From contig NC_017955.1 in NCBI RefSeq assembly GCF_000306785.1, positions 5,456,001 through 5,520,000 of the forward strand: a stretch of 64,000 nt of DNA. The letters run 5' to 3'. Below, piece by piece: positions 51,416-60,665 of this stretch. This DNA comes from Modestobacter italicus. GTDB lineage: Bacteria; Actinomycetota; Actinomycetes; Mycobacteriales; Geodermatophilaceae. Position numbers and translations under genes: made by a program. Under the pieces are notes generated by a model, which worked only from the letters and a program-made list of their open reading frames with translations, made no database searches and had not been told where the DNA came from. How positions within the stretch are numbered: position 1 is the stretch's first letter; every line of letters begins with the position of its first letter.

Positions 51416-53146
51416 TCAGTGCAGGGCGCGGCCCACGGCGACGGCGCGGGTGTCGGGGGCGGCGACCCGGGCGGCGTCGGCCTCCAGGTCGTCGGCGGCC
51501 TCCTGCGACCGCCGCTCGGCCTCCACCCGGGCCCGGTAGCTGTCCACCTCGTTGGCGATCCGCTCGGCGTCCCAGCCGAGCACCCCGGCGACCGCCCGGG
51601 CCACCGGCTCGGCCGAGTCGACGCCGCGGTGCGGGGTCTCGATCGAGATGCGGGTGCGGCGGGCGAGCAGGTCGTCGAGGTGCAGCGCGCCCTCGTGCGC
51701 GGCGCCCCACACCATCTCGACCATCAGGTACTCCTCGGCGCCGGGCACCGGCTGCAGCAGCTCCGGCGCGTCCGCGGCCAGGGCGAGCACCTCGGGGGTG
51801 AGCGAGCCGAACCGGTTGAGCAGGTGCTCGGCGCGGAAGTGCGGGATGCCCCAGCGCTGGGAGAGCCCGTCGAGGGAGTTGACCATCGCCGCGTAGCCCT
51901 CGGCGCCGACCAGCGGGATGTTCTCGGTGACGCTCGGCGGCACGGTCCGGGACACGTCGTCGGCGACGGCGTCCACCGCGTCGGCGGCCATCGGCCGGTA
52001 GGTCGTGTACTTGCCGCCGGCGACGGCGACCAGGCCGGGCATCGGCCGGGCGACGGCGTGCTCGCGGGAGAGCTGGCTGGTCATCTCGCTGTCCCCGGAC
52101 AGCAGCGGCCGCAGGCCGGCGTAGACCCCGGTGATGTCGTCGTGCGTCAGCGGCGTGGCCAGCACCTGGTTGACGTGCTCCAGGATGTAGTCGATGTCGG
52201 CCCGCGACGCCGCCGGGTGCGCCTTGTCCAGCGTCCAGTCGGTGTCGGTCGTCCCGACGATCCAGTGGCTGCCCCACGGGATGACGAACAGCACCGACTT
52301 CTCGGTGCGCAGGATCAGCCCGACCTCGCCGTTGATCCGGTCGCGCGGGACGACGATGTGCACGCCCTTGCTGGCCCGCACGTGGAACCGGCCGCGGCCG
52401 CCGACGAGGTTCTGGATGTCGTCGGTCCACACGCCGGTCGCGTTGACCACGACCTCGCTGCGGACGTCGACCTCCTCGCCGGTCTCCACGTTGCGCACCC
52501 GGGCGCCCACCACCCGGCCGCCGGCGTGGGTGAAGGCGACGACCTCGGCGGAGTTGAGCACCGTCGCGCCGTAGGCCGCGGCGGTGAGCGCCACGGTGAG
52601 GGTGTGCCGGGCGTCGTCGGCCTGGGCGTCGTAGTAGCGCACCGCGCCGACCAGCGCGTCGGGCTTGAGCGCCGGGAACATCCGCCGGGCCCCCGACCGG
52701 GTGAGGTGCTTCTGCCCCGGCATCGGCTCGGACAGCGCACCCAGCCGGGCCAGCCCGTCGTAGAGCGCGAGGCCGGCGGTGACGTAGGGCCGCTCCCAGA
52801 TGTGGTGGGTCAGCGGGTAGAGGAAGGGGACCGGCTTGACCAGGTGCGGCGCGATCCGGTTCACCGACAGGTCGCGCTCGTGCAGCGCCTCCCGGACCAG
52901 CCCGAAGTCGAACTGCTCCAGGTAGCGCAGGCCGCCGTGGAAGAGCTTGGAGGACCGGGAGGAGGTGCCGCTGGCGAAGTCGCGGGCCTCGACCATGGCG
53001 GTGCGCAGGCCGCGGGTGGCCGCGTCGAGCGCCACCCCGGCACCGGTCACCCCGCCGCCGACGACGAGGACCTCGAACTCACCGGCCGCGAGGTCGGCCC
53101 ATGCCTGGGCGCGCTGGTCGGGTCCGAGCGGGCGTACTGCGGTCAT
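51416..53146 (-). CDS. glpD: Glycerol-3-phosphate dehydrogenase (aerobic, FAD-dependent)
   Basis: Oxidises glycerol 3-phosphate to dihydroxyacetone phosphate at the membrane, passing electrons to quinone. The 576-residue product has the FAD dinucleotide fold VLVVGGGVTGAGVALDAATR (about residues 26 to 45), RDFASGTSSRSSKLFHGGLR, ATGVWTDDI, GGKYTTYRPMA and the C-terminal helical DAO_C domain (about 400 to 540). The ATG at 53146 has an AGGAGA ribosome site; the frame extends further up without conservation. It is divergent from gylR and shares its control region, which holds the proposed GylR operator. Confidence 0.95.
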   Translation of the reverse strand: MTAVRPLGPDQRAQAWADLAAGEFEVLVVGGGVTGAGVALDAATRGLRTAMVEARDFASGTSSRSSKLFHGGLRYLEQFDFGLVREALHERDLSVNRIAPHLVKPVPFLYPLTHHIWERPYVTAGLALYDGLARLGALSEPMPGQKHLTRSGARRMFPALKPDALVGAVRYYDAQADDARHTLTVALTAAAYGATVLNSAEVVAFTHAGGRVVGARVRNVETGEEVDVRSEVVVNATGVWTDDIQNLVGGRGRFHVRASKGVHIVVPRDRINGEVGLILRTEKSVLFVIPWGSHWIVGTTDTDWTLDKAHPAASRADIDYILEHVNQVLATPLTHDDITGVYAGLRPLLSGDSEMTSQLSREHAVARPMPGLVAVAGGKYTTYRPMAADAVDAVADDVSRTVPPSVTENIPLVGAEGYAAMVNSLDGLSQRWGIPHFRAEHLLNRFGSLTPEVLALAADAPELLQPVPGAEEYLMVEMVWGAAHEGALHLDDLLARRTRISIETPHRGVDSAEPVARAVAGVLGWDAERIANEVDSYRARVEAERRSQEAADDLEADAARVAAPDTRAVAVGRALH

Positions 53147-53233
53147 GCGGACTCTCCTAGCGCCGGCCGGCGCACGTCGATGTGGCCTCTGCCTCCACGG
53201 TAGGGCGGTGGGCGCACCGGCGACGAGGTGCGC

Positions 53234-53252
53234 TGTCCGACGATGTCGCACA
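53234..53252. promoter_or_regulatory. Proposed GylR operator between glpD and gylR
   Basis: TGTCCGACGATGTCGCACA is a 19-base inverted repeat (8-3-8, one mismatch). Together with two preceding bases it is identical to the site at 55532-55550 before glpF. It lies 88 bases from glpD and 48 bases before gylR. Confidence 0.8.
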
Positions 53253-53285
53253 GCCCGGACACCGCCACCGGACCGTCCGATGCCC

Positions 53286-53291
53286 TAGCGT
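53286..53291 (+). promoter_or_regulatory. -10 element TAGCGT, leaderless promoter of gylR
   Basis: TAGCGT lies eight bases before the GTG at 53300; the proposed operator is 34 bases further upstream. Confidence 0.6.
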
Positions 53292-53299
53292 CGGGCGGC

Positions 53300-54031
53300 G
53301 TGCCGGGCAGCGTGCAGTCCATCGAGCGTGCGGCGGCGATCCTGCAGGTGGTCGCCGGGTCCGGCGGGACGCTGGGGGTCACCGACATCTCCGAGGCGGT
53401 GGGCCTCGCGAAGACGACGACGCACAGCCTGCTGCGCACCCTGCTGCTGGTCGGTTTCGTCGAGCAGGACCCGGCCACCGGCCGCTACGCGCTGGGCGCC
53501 GGGCTGCTGCGGCTGGGCACCCACCTCGACGTCAACGAGCTGCGCGCCCGGGCGTCGAACTGGGCCGACGCGCTGGCCGCCCGCAGCGGTCACGCGGTGC
53601 GGCTGGCCACCCTCACCGGCGAGGAGGTCACCGTCGTGCACCACGTCTTCCGGCCCGACGACTCCGCGCAGGTCCTCGAGGTCGGCCACGTCCTGCCGCC
53701 CACCACCGCGCTGGGCAAGGTGCTGCGCGCGCACAGCCACCCGCACACCGGCCACCGCCCGGCGGTGGGCGCGGGCACGGTCCCGGCCGCCGAGCTGGCC
53801 GAGGTGCGTGCCCGCGGCTGGGCGACCGAGCAGGGCGAGTACGAGGCCGGGCTGGGCGGGCTGGCCGCGCCGGTCCGCGGCGCCGGCGGCCTGGTCGTCG
53901 CCGCGCTGGGGGTGACCGGGCCGCGCGGCGCGGTCCTCGACGCCCGCGGTCTGCCGCGGGGCCCGCTGCTGACCATGGTCACGGAGGCCGCGCACGCCGT
54001 CTCCCGCGAGCTGGGCCAGGGCAGTGGCTGA
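53300..54031 (+). CDS. gylR: IclR-family regulator of glycerol genes (GylR-like)
   Basis: Probable glycerol (or glycerol-3-phosphate)-responsive repressor. The 243-residue product has the IclR winged helix-turn-helix at its N terminus (SVQSIERAAAILQVV, TDISEAVGLAKTTTHSLLRTL) and the C-terminal effector domain (about 70 to 240, including PTTALGKVLRAH and LAAPVRG). In Streptomyces GylR occupies the same place upstream of the glycerol operon, which supports the name. The frame is open to 53228; the GTG at 53300 is favoured by TAGCGT eight bases upstream. It overlaps glpK by eight bases. Confidence 0.88.
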   Translation: MPGSVQSIERAAAILQVVAGSGGTLGVTDISEAVGLAKTTTHSLLRTLLLVGFVEQDPATGRYALGAGLLRLGTHLDVNELRARASNWADALAARSGHAVRLATLTGEEVTVVHHVFRPDDSAQVLEVGHVLPPTTALGKVLRAHSHPHTGHRPAVGAGTVPAAELAEVRARGWATEQGEYEAGLGGLAAPVRGAGGLVVAALGVTGPRGAVLDARGLPRGPLLTMVTEAAHAVSRELGQGSG

Positions 54032-55526
54032 CCGCTACGTCCTCGCCGTCGACCAGGGCACCACGTCGACCCGCGCGCTGGTCTTCGACCGGGGCGGCCG
54101 GATGGTCGCCGTCCGGCAGCGCGAGCACCGCCAGCACTTCCCGCGCCCGGGCTGGGTCGAGCACGACCCGATGGAGATCTGGGCGAACACCCAGCGCACC
54201 TGCGCCCAGGTGCTGGCCGACGTCGCGGGCCGGGGTGAGGTGGTGGCGATCGGCATCGCCAACCAGCGGGAGACGACGGTGGTCTGGGAGCGGGCCACCG
54301 GGCGCCCGGTCACCCGGGCGCTGGTCTGGCAGGACACCCGCACCGACGAGCTGGTCACCGAGCTCGCCGCCCGCCCGGACGCCGGGCTGGTCGCCGAGCG
54401 CAGCGGCATGGCGATCGCCGGCTACTTCTCCGGGCCGCGGCTGCGCTGGCTCCTCGACCACGTGCGCGGCGCCCGGGAGCGCGCCGAACGCGGCGAGCTG
54501 CTGTTCGGCACCATGGAGACCTGGCTGATCTGGAACCTCACCGGCGGGCCCGACGGCGGGGTGCACGTCACCGACGTCACCAACGCCAGCCGCACCCTGC
54601 TGATGGACGTGCGGACCTGCCGGTGGGACGACGGGCTGCTGGCCTTCTTCGGCATCCCGGCCGCGATGCTCCCGGAGATCCGGCCCTCGGTCGGCGTGCT
54701 GGGGATCGCGACGGCGCTCTCGCCCGCGCTGCCGATCGCCGGGGCGCTGGGGGACCAGCAGGCGGCGCTGTTCGGCCAGGCCTGCTTCGCGCCGGGTGAG
54801 GCCAAGTGCACCTACGGCACCGGCAGCTTCCTGCTGCAGAACACCGGCACCGAGCTGGTGCACACCCGGTCGGGGTCGATCAGCACGGTCGCCTACCAGC
54901 TGGCCGGGGAGCCGGTGCACTACGCGCTGGAGGGCTCGGTCGCCGTCGCCGGGGCGCTGGTGCAGTGGCTGCGCGACGGGCTGGGCCTGATCGGGTCGGC
55001 GCCGGAGGTGGAGACCCTCGCCCGCACGGTGTCCGACAACGGCGGGTGCTACGTCGTCCCGGCGTTCTCCGGGCTGCTGGCGCCGCACTGGCGGGGCGAG
55101 GCCCGCGGGCTGGTCGCCGGGCTGACCTCCTACGTCACCAAGGGCCACCTGGCCCGGGCGGTGCTGGAGGCGACCGGCTGGCAGACCCGCGACGTCGTCC
55201 AGGCGATGGCGGCCGACTCCGGGCTCTCGCTGCCCGCCCTGCGGGTCGACGGCGGGATGACCACCAACAACCTGCTCATGCAGTTCGTCGCCGACGCGCT
55301 GGACACCCCGGTGGTGCGGCCGATGGTGGGGGAGACCGTCTCGCTGGGCGCCGCCTACGCCGCCGGGCTCGCGGTCGGGGTCTGGTCGGACATCGAGGCG
55401 CTGCGGCGCAACTGGCACCGCGCCGCGCAGTGGAGCCCGTCGCCGGCGCGGGCCGCGGCGCTCACCGCCGAGTACCCGACGTGGGAGCGGGCGGTCCAGC
55501 TGAGCATCGCGTGGGGAGCTCCCTGA
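54024..55526 (+). CDS. glpK: Glycerol kinase, first copy
   Basis: Phosphorylates glycerol to glycerol 3-phosphate. The 500-residue FGGY-family product has [78 protein letters not shown] and LRVDGGMTTNNLLMQF, covering sugar- and ATP-binding segments. It overlaps gylR by eight bases (GTG start), so it is expressed with its regulator. It is clearly homologous to the second kinase at 56450-57967, but diverged, so the pair is not a recent duplication. Confidence 0.95.
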   Translation: MADRYVLAVDQGTTSTRALVFDRGGRMVAVRQREHRQHFPRPGWVEHDPMEIWANTQRTCAQVLADVAGRGEVVAIGIANQRETTVVWERATGRPVTRALVWQDTRTDELVTELAARPDAGLVAERSGMAIAGYFSGPRLRWLLDHVRGARERAERGELLFGTMETWLIWNLTGGPDGGVHVTDVTNASRTLLMDVRTCRWDDGLLAFFGIPAAMLPEIRPSVGVLGIATALSPALPIAGALGDQQAALFGQACFAPGEAKCTYGTGSFLLQNTGTELVHTRSGSISTVAYQLAGEPVHYALEGSVAVAGALVQWLRDGLGLIGSAPEVETLARTVSDNGGCYVVPAFSGLLAPHWRGEARGLVAGLTSYVTKGHLARAVLEATGWQTRDVVQAMAADSGLSLPALRVDGGMTTNNLLMQFVADALDTPVVRPMVGETVSLGAAYAAGLAVGVWSDIEALRRNWHRAAQWSPSPARAAALTAEYPTWERAVQLSIAWGAP

Positions 55527-55531
55527 CCGGC

Positions 55532-55550
55532 TGTCCGACGATGTCGCACA
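55532..55550. promoter_or_regulatory. Proposed GylR operator upstream of glpF
   Basis: This is an exact copy of the 19-base inverted repeat at 53234-53252, with the two preceding bases also identical. It lies just upstream of the -35 element of the glpF promoter. Confidence 0.8.
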
Positions 55551-55557
55551 CGGACTG

Positions 55558-55587
55558 TTGTCCCGGTCACACGATGATCTCTACGGT
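55558..55587 (+). promoter_or_regulatory. glpF promoter
   Basis: TTGTCC (55558-55563) and TACGGT (55582-55587) are separated by 18 bases, giving a leader of roughly 90 bases before the glpF start. The operator-like repeat immediately precedes the -35 element. Confidence 0.55.
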
Positions 55588-55685
55588 CCGCTCCGAAGGG
55601 CCTGCTCGTGACCGCCGCCACAGCGGCCGGGCGGCCCCCTGACCGGTCCGCACCGCAGCGGACCAACCTGGAGGAGCGCCTACAC

Positions 55686-56423
55686 GTGGACACCACGAGT
55701 CTCTGGACCGTCTTCGGCAGCGAAGTACTCGGTACCGCGATCCTGATCCTGCTCGGCGTCGGCGTGGTCGCCAACGTCGCGTTGCCGAAGACCTTCGGCA
55801 ACGCCGGCGGCTGGATCGTCATCATCTTCGGCTGGGGGCTGGCGGTCTTCGCCGGCGTCTACGCCGCCGCGTCCTCGGGGGCGCACCTGAACCCCGCGGT
55901 CACCGTCGGCCTGCTGGTGAGCGGCGCCGACGAGTACGCCCCCGGCGTCGCCGTCACCTTCGGCAGCACGCTGGTCTACTTCGCCGCCGAGTTCGTCGGC
56001 GCCTTCATCGGCGCGGTGGTCGCCTACCTGGCCTACCGCCAGCACTACAACGACCCGGAGGCCGCCGGCACCCAGCTGGGCACCTTCGCCACCGGGCCGG
56101 CGATCAAGAGCAGCGTCGACAACGTGATCACCGAGGCCATCGGCACGTTCGTGCTGGTCTACATCATCCTGCGCTTCGGGGACACCCCCAGCGAGATCGG
56201 CCCGCTGGCCGTGGCGCTGCTCGTCGTCGGCATCGGCGCCTCGCTCGGTGGCCCCACCGGCTACGCCATCAACCCGGCCCGCGACCTGAGCCCGCGCATC
56301 GCCCACGCCGTCCTGCCGATCCGCGGCAAGGGCGGCAGCAACTGGGGCTACGCCTGGGTGCCGATCGTCGGCCCGATCATCGGGGCCGTCCTCGCCGGCC
56401 TCCTGTCGCACGTCTCGCTCTGA
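55686..56423 (+). CDS. glpF: Glycerol uptake facilitator (aquaglyceroporin)
   Basis: Membrane channel for glycerol diffusion. The 245-residue MIP-family product has six membrane helices and both pore motifs: [11 protein letters not shown] (first NPA) and [12 protein letters not shown] (second NPA, followed by the Arg-Asp typical of glycerol channels). The GTG at 55686 follows a GGAGGAG ribosome site; an in-frame GTG at 55608 would add 26 polar residues without conservation. It is followed 26 bases later by the second glycerol kinase. Confidence 0.94.
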   Translation: MDTTSLWTVFGSEVLGTAILILLGVGVVANVALPKTFGNAGGWIVIIFGWGLAVFAGVYAAASSGAHLNPAVTVGLLVSGADEYAPGVAVTFGSTLVYFAAEFVGAFIGAVVAYLAYRQHYNDPEAAGTQLGTFATGPAIKSSVDNVITEAIGTFVLVYIILRFGDTPSEIGPLAVALLVVGIGASLGGPTGYAINPARDLSPRIAHAVLPIRGKGGSNWGYAWVPIVGPIIGAVLAGLLSHVSL

Positions 56424-56449
56424 CCGCACCGAACCGAGAGGAACCTGCA

Positions 56450-57967
56450 ATGTCGCAGTACGTCGCAGCCATCGACCAGGGCACCACGAGCACCCGGTGC
56501 ATGCTCTTCGACCACGACGGGGCGGTCGTCTCCGTGGGCCAGAAGGAGCACGAGCAGATCTTCCCGCGGGCCGGCTGGGTCGAGCACGACCCGATGGAGA
56601 TCTGGACCAACACCCGGGAGGTCGTCGGGCAGGCCCTCGCCCGCGGCAACGCCAGCAACTCCGACATCGTCGCCGTCGGCATCACCAACCAGCGCGAGAC
56701 CACCGTCGTCTGGGACAGGACCACCGGCCGGCCGGTCTACAACGCGATCGTCTGGCAGGACACCCGCACCACGGCCATCGTCGAGCAGCTCGGGGCGCTC
56801 GGCGGCGGCGCGGACCGGTACAAGGACAAGGTGGGCCTGCCGCTGGCGACCTACTTCGCCGGCCCCAAGGTGCGCTGGATCCTGGACAACGTCGACGGCG
56901 CCCGCGAAGCCGCCGAGCGCGGTGACCTGCTCATGGGCACCATCGACTCCTGGCTGATCTGGAACATGACCGGCGGCACGGACGGCGGCCTGCACCTCAC
57001 CGACGTCTCCAACGCCTCCCGCACGATGCTCATGGACTACCGCACGCTGGCCTGGGACGCGGCCATCGCCGAGGAGATGGGCATCCCGATGTCCATGCTC
57101 CCGGAGATCCGGTCCAACTCCGAGGAGTACGGGGTCGGCCGCAAGTCCGGCTTCCTGGCCGGCGTACCGATCGCCGGCTCGCTGGGCGACCAGCAGGCGG
57201 CCACCTTCGGCCAGGTCTGCTTCACCAAGGGCATGGCCAAGAACACCTACGGCACCGGCAACTTCATGCTGCTCAACACCGGCGAGGAGGCCGTCCCGTC
57301 CAAGAACGGCCTGCTCACGACGCTGTGCTACCAGCTCGGTGACGCCAAGCCGGTGTACGCGCTGGAGGGCTCGATCGCGGTCACCGGCTCGCTGGTGCAG
57401 TGGGTCCGGGACAACCTCAAGATGATCTCCAGCGCGCCGGAGATCGAGGACCTGGCCCGCGAGGTCGACGACAACGGCGGTTCCTACTTCGTGCCGGCGT
57501 TCTCCGGGCTTTTCGCGCCGCACTGGCGGTCCGACGCCCGCGGCGCCGTCGTGGGGCTGACCCGGTTCGTCAACCGCGGTCACCTGGCCCGCGCCGTCCT
57601 GGAGGCCACGGCCTACCAGACCCGCGAGGTGCTCGACGCGATGAACGCCGACTCCGGCGTCGACCTCACCGAGCTGCGGGTGGACGGCGGGATGGTCGGC
57701 AACGAGCTGCTCATGCAGTTCCAGGCCGACATCCTCGACGTCCCGGTGATCCGGCCGAAGATCGCCGAGACGACGGCGCTGGGCGCGGCCTACGCGGCCG
57801 GGCTGGCAGTCGGCTTCTGGTCCGACCTCGACGAGCTGACCGCGAAGTGGGCCGAGGACAAGCGCTGGGAGCCGCAGATGGCCACCGAGGACCGGGAGCG
57901 GTACTACCGCAACTGGCAGAAGGCGGTCACCAAGAGCCTCGACTGGGTGGACGAGGACGTCAGCTGA
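56450..57967 (+). CDS. glpK: Glycerol kinase, second copy
   Basis: A 505-residue FGGY glycerol kinase closer to the textbook family than the first copy: [104 protein letters not shown] and [19 protein letters not shown]. The ATG has a GAGAGGAA ribosome site. It is the last gene of the glpF-glpK unit and is followed by a bidirectional terminator. Confidence 0.96.
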   Translation: MSQYVAAIDQGTTSTRCMLFDHDGAVVSVGQKEHEQIFPRAGWVEHDPMEIWTNTREVVGQALARGNASNSDIVAVGITNQRETTVVWDRTTGRPVYNAIVWQDTRTTAIVEQLGALGGGADRYKDKVGLPLATYFAGPKVRWILDNVDGAREAAERGDLLMGTIDSWLIWNMTGGTDGGLHLTDVSNASRTMLMDYRTLAWDAAIAEEMGIPMSMLPEIRSNSEEYGVGRKSGFLAGVPIAGSLGDQQAATFGQVCFTKGMAKNTYGTGNFMLLNTGEEAVPSKNGLLTTLCYQLGDAKPVYALEGSIAVTGSLVQWVRDNLKMISSAPEIEDLAREVDDNGGSYFVPAFSGLFAPHWRSDARGAVVGLTRFVNRGHLARAVLEATAYQTREVLDAMNADSGVDLTELRVDGGMVGNELLMQFQADILDVPVIRPKIAETTALGAAYAAGLAVGFWSDLDELTAKWAEDKRWEPQMATEDRERYYRNWQKAVTKSLDWVDEDVS

Positions 57968-57985
57968 TCGCAGCACGATCGAACC

Positions 57986-58022
57986 CCCACGGCCCGTTCT
58001 CCCCTCGAGAGCGGGCCGTGGG
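57986..58022. terminator. Bidirectional hairpin terminator between glpK and pgm
   Basis: CCCACGGCCCG (57986-57996) and CGGGCCGTGGG (58012-58022) form a perfect 11-base stem, with an inner TCTC/GAGA stem in the loop. It lies between the stops of two convergent genes. Confidence 0.75.
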
Positions 58023-58025
58023 CGT

Positions 58026-59660
58026 TCAGCCCTTCAGCGCAGCGCTGACCACGGCCTTGGCCTCCTCCTGCACCTGGGCGAGGTGCTCGGGGCCGCGGAA
58101 GGACTCCGCGTAGACCTTGTAGACGTCCTCGGTGCCGGAGGGCCGCGCGGCGAACCAGGCGTTCTCCGTGGTGACCTTCAGCCCGCCGATCGCGGCGTCG
58201 TTGCCCGGCGCGCGGGTCAGCTTGGCGGTGATCGGCTCCCCGGCCAGCTCGGTGGCGGTGACCGCCTCCGGCGAGAGCTTGCCCAGCGCCGCCTTCTCCT
58301 CGCGGGTCGCTGCGGCGTCGATGCGGGCGTAGGCGGACTCGCCGAACCGGGCGGTCATCTCCCGGTGCAGCTCGGACGGCGAGGACCCGGTGACCGCCTG
58401 CACCTCGCTGGCCAGAAGGGCGAGCAGGAGGCCGTCCTTGTCCGTGGTCCAGACGCTGCCGTCGCGGCGGAGGAACGACGCCCCGGCCGACTCCTCGCCG
58501 CCGAAGCCGACGGACCCGTCGAGCAGGCCGGGCACGAACCACTTGAAGCCGACCGGCACCTCGACCAGCTGCCGGCCCAGGTCGGCGACCACCCGGTCGA
58601 TGAGCGAGCTGGAGACCAGCGTCTTGCCGACCGCGGTGCCCGCGCCCCACCCCGGCCGGTGGCTGAACAGGTAGGAGATCGCCACGGCGAGGAAGTGGTT
58701 GGGGTTCATCAGGCCGCCGTCGGGGGTGACGATGCCGTGCCGGTCGGCGTCCGCGTCGTTGCCGGTGGCGATCGTGAACTGGTCGCGCTTGTCGATCAGC
58801 GAGGCCATCGCCGAGGGGGAGGAGCAGTCCATCCGGATCTTGCCGTCCCAGTCCAGCGTCATGAACCGCCAGGTCGGGTCGACCAGCGGATTCACCACGG
58901 TGAGGTCCAGCCGGTGCCGGTCGGCGATCTCGCCCCAGTAGCCGACGCTGGCGCCGCCGAGCGGGTCGGCACCGATCCGCACGCCGGCGTCCCGGACGGC
59001 GTCGAGGTCCAGGACGGCCGGCAGGTCGTCGACGTAGCTGCCGAGGAAGTCGTAGCCCTGCGCCGCGGCACGGGCCCGGGTGAACGGGATCCGCCGGACG
59101 CCGTCCAGGTCGGCGGCGAGCAGCTCGTTGGCCCGCCGCGCGATCCACCCGGTGGCGTCGGTGTCGGCGGGGCCGCCGGAGGGCGGGTTGTACTTGAAGC
59201 CGCCGTCGCGGGGCGGGTTGTGCGAGGGCGTGACGACGATGCCGTCGGCCAGCCCGCTGGTCTTCCCCCGGTTCGCCTTCAGGATGGCGTGGCTGACCGC
59301 CGGGGTGGGGGTGTAGCCGTCCGCGGAGTCGACCAGCACCGTGACGTCGTTGGCCGCCAGCACCTCCAGCGCGCTCGCCCAGGCCGGCTCGGACAGCCCG
59401 TGGGTGTCGCGGCCGACGAACAGCGGCCCGTCGTACCCCTGCCCGGCGCGGTACTCGCAGATGGCCTGGGTGGTGGCGAGGATGTGCGCCTCGTTGAAGG
59501 CCCCGTCCAGCGACGAGCCGCGGTGGCCCGAGGTGCCGAAGACGACCTGCTGCGAGACGTCGGCCGGGTCCGGCTGCACCGTGTAGTAGGCGGTGAGCAG
59601 GTGCGGGACGTCGACCAGGTCGCTGGGCCGGGCGAGCTGTCCGGCGCGGTCAGAGCTCAT
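58026..59660 (-). CDS. pgm: Phosphoglucomutase (alpha-D-glucose-phosphate specific)
   Basis: Interconverts glucose 1-phosphate and glucose 6-phosphate. The 544-residue product has the four phosphohexomutase domains: [10 protein letters not shown] near the start, the phosphoserine loop VVTPSHNPP (Ser146), the metal loop [10 protein letters not shown], the sugar-binding [12 protein letters not shown] and the C-terminal phosphate-binding [16 protein letters not shown]. The length and the Pgm-type motif order match the TIGR01132 class. The ATG at 59660 is preceded by CAAGAT six bases away, close to the leaderless pattern; the frame is open 22 codons further. Confidence 0.95.
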   Translation of the reverse strand: MSSDRAGQLARPSDLVDVPHLLTAYYTVQPDPADVSQQVVFGTSGHRGSSLDGAFNEAHILATTQAICEYRAGQGYDGPLFVGRDTHGLSEPAWASALEVLAANDVTVLVDSADGYTPTPAVSHAILKANRGKTSGLADGIVVTPSHNPPRDGGFKYNPPSGGPADTDATGWIARRANELLAADLDGVRRIPFTRARAAAQGYDFLGSYVDDLPAVLDLDAVRDAGVRIGADPLGGASVGYWGEIADRHRLDLTVVNPLVDPTWRFMTLDWDGKIRMDCSSPSAMASLIDKRDQFTIATGNDADADRHGIVTPDGGLMNPNHFLAVAISYLFSHRPGWGAGTAVGKTLVSSSLIDRVVADLGRQLVEVPVGFKWFVPGLLDGSVGFGGEESAGASFLRRDGSVWTTDKDGLLLALLASEVQAVTGSSPSELHREMTARFGESAYARIDAAATREEKAALGKLSPEAVTATELAGEPITAKLTRAPGNDAAIGGLKVTTENAWFAARPSGTEDVYKVYAESFRGPEHLAQVQEEAKAVVSAALKG

Positions 59661-59716
59661 GCCCCGATCTTGGCCCGTGGACTCCTCCTCCCGCGACCTG
59701 GGTGCTCCCGGTCGGC

Positions 59717-60529
59717 TCAGTCCCACCAGAAGTGCCAGACCCGCGCACCCCGGATCAGTGCCGCGTACTCGTCCCTGCTGTAGAGCACCGGCTCGGCCAG
59801 GGTCTGAGGCGCGAAGTTGTCCGGGCAGAAGGCGTAGTGCTCGTCAGCCACACCCAGGCACTGCTGCACGGTCACCGGTGGCCGGGTGACGACGAGGTCG
59901 AGCTCGGCGAAGCCGATCCGCACCAGGTAGGCGCCGAACCGGTCCTCCCACGACCGGAGGACCGCAGCGACGTCCGCCCCGGTGAGGCTCCAGTTGCAGG
60001 CACCGAACCAGCCGAGCTGGGCGACCGCGTCCGCAGGCCGGGTCGCCGGCACCAGGAGCAGGTCGCCGGCACCGTCGTGCCCGGGCGGGTCGTCGAGCTC
60101 GACCTGGTCGGTCGCAGCTCCGGACGCCGCTGCCAGCCCCGGCCACGCCCGCTGGGGCAGCAGCGTGCCGTCCGGCCGCACGAGACGCGTGCCGGCCCAC
60201 CCCGCCCGCAGGACGTCCGACGCATCGGGCACCGGGGCGGGACCGGCGAGCTCACCGGTGCGGAAGGGCCGCTCCCACCACCCGGCGCTGACCAACGGCC
60301 ACAGGCCCGTGACGTCGAAGGCCCGTGCGAGGTCGCGCCAGCCGGCCCGCGCCCCGACGACCGGGCCGCTGGTCAGCCAGGCGACCGTCTCGTCCCCTCC
60401 CTCCGGGTACCCGGCCCGCACGGCGAGCAGCTCGGGCATGCCCGGGACCTCGGGTGGCTCGGTCAGCAGAGCTGCGCGCTCTGCTCGAACAGGAACTGCG
60501 TTGCTGTGCTCGTCCAGGGACCTGGGCAT
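59717..60529 (-). CDS. DUF4253 domain protein
   Basis: A 270-residue protein of unknown function. The C-terminal DUF4253 domain (about residues 165 to 270) is recognisable from [32 protein letters not shown] and the final [11 protein letters not shown]. The N-terminal part ([20 protein letters not shown]) is typical of actinobacterial members. No catalytic motif is evident. The ATG has a GGGAGGAG ribosome site six bases upstream. It is divergent from the SNF2 helicase gene. Confidence 0.8.
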   Translation of the reverse strand: MPRSLDEHSNAVPVRAERAALLTEPPEVPGMPELLAVRAGYPEGGDETVAWLTSGPVVGARAGWRDLARAFDVTGLWPLVSAGWWERPFRTGELAGPAPVPDASDVLRAGWAGTRLVRPDGTLLPQRAWPGLAAASGAATDQVELDDPPGHDGAGDLLLVPATRPADAVAQLGWFGACNWSLTGADVAAVLRSWEDRFGAYLVRIGFAELDLVVTRPPVTVQQCLGVADEHYAFCPDNFAPQTLAEPVLYSRDEYAALIRGARVWHFWWD

Positions 60530-60653
60530 GTCGGCTCCTCCCGCCGGGACGGAGGAGACCAGCGCAGCGGCCGACCTCGTGCTCCGCCGTCCACAGCCCG
60601 GGGTGCTGTCCACAACGTCGCGGCGCCTGGACGGCCCTGTCGGTGCGCGGCCG

Positions 60654-60659
60654 TAGCCT
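60654..60659 (+). promoter_or_regulatory. -10 element TAGCCT, leaderless promoter of SNF2 gene
   Basis: TAGCCT lies six bases before the GTG at 60666. Confidence 0.6.
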
Positions 60660-60665
60660 GGGCGG

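Noticed and set aside
52369-52388. Third parS-like site within glpD
   Set aside because: Only the CACGTGGAAC half matches; the left arm has four mismatches, so it is not a palindrome.
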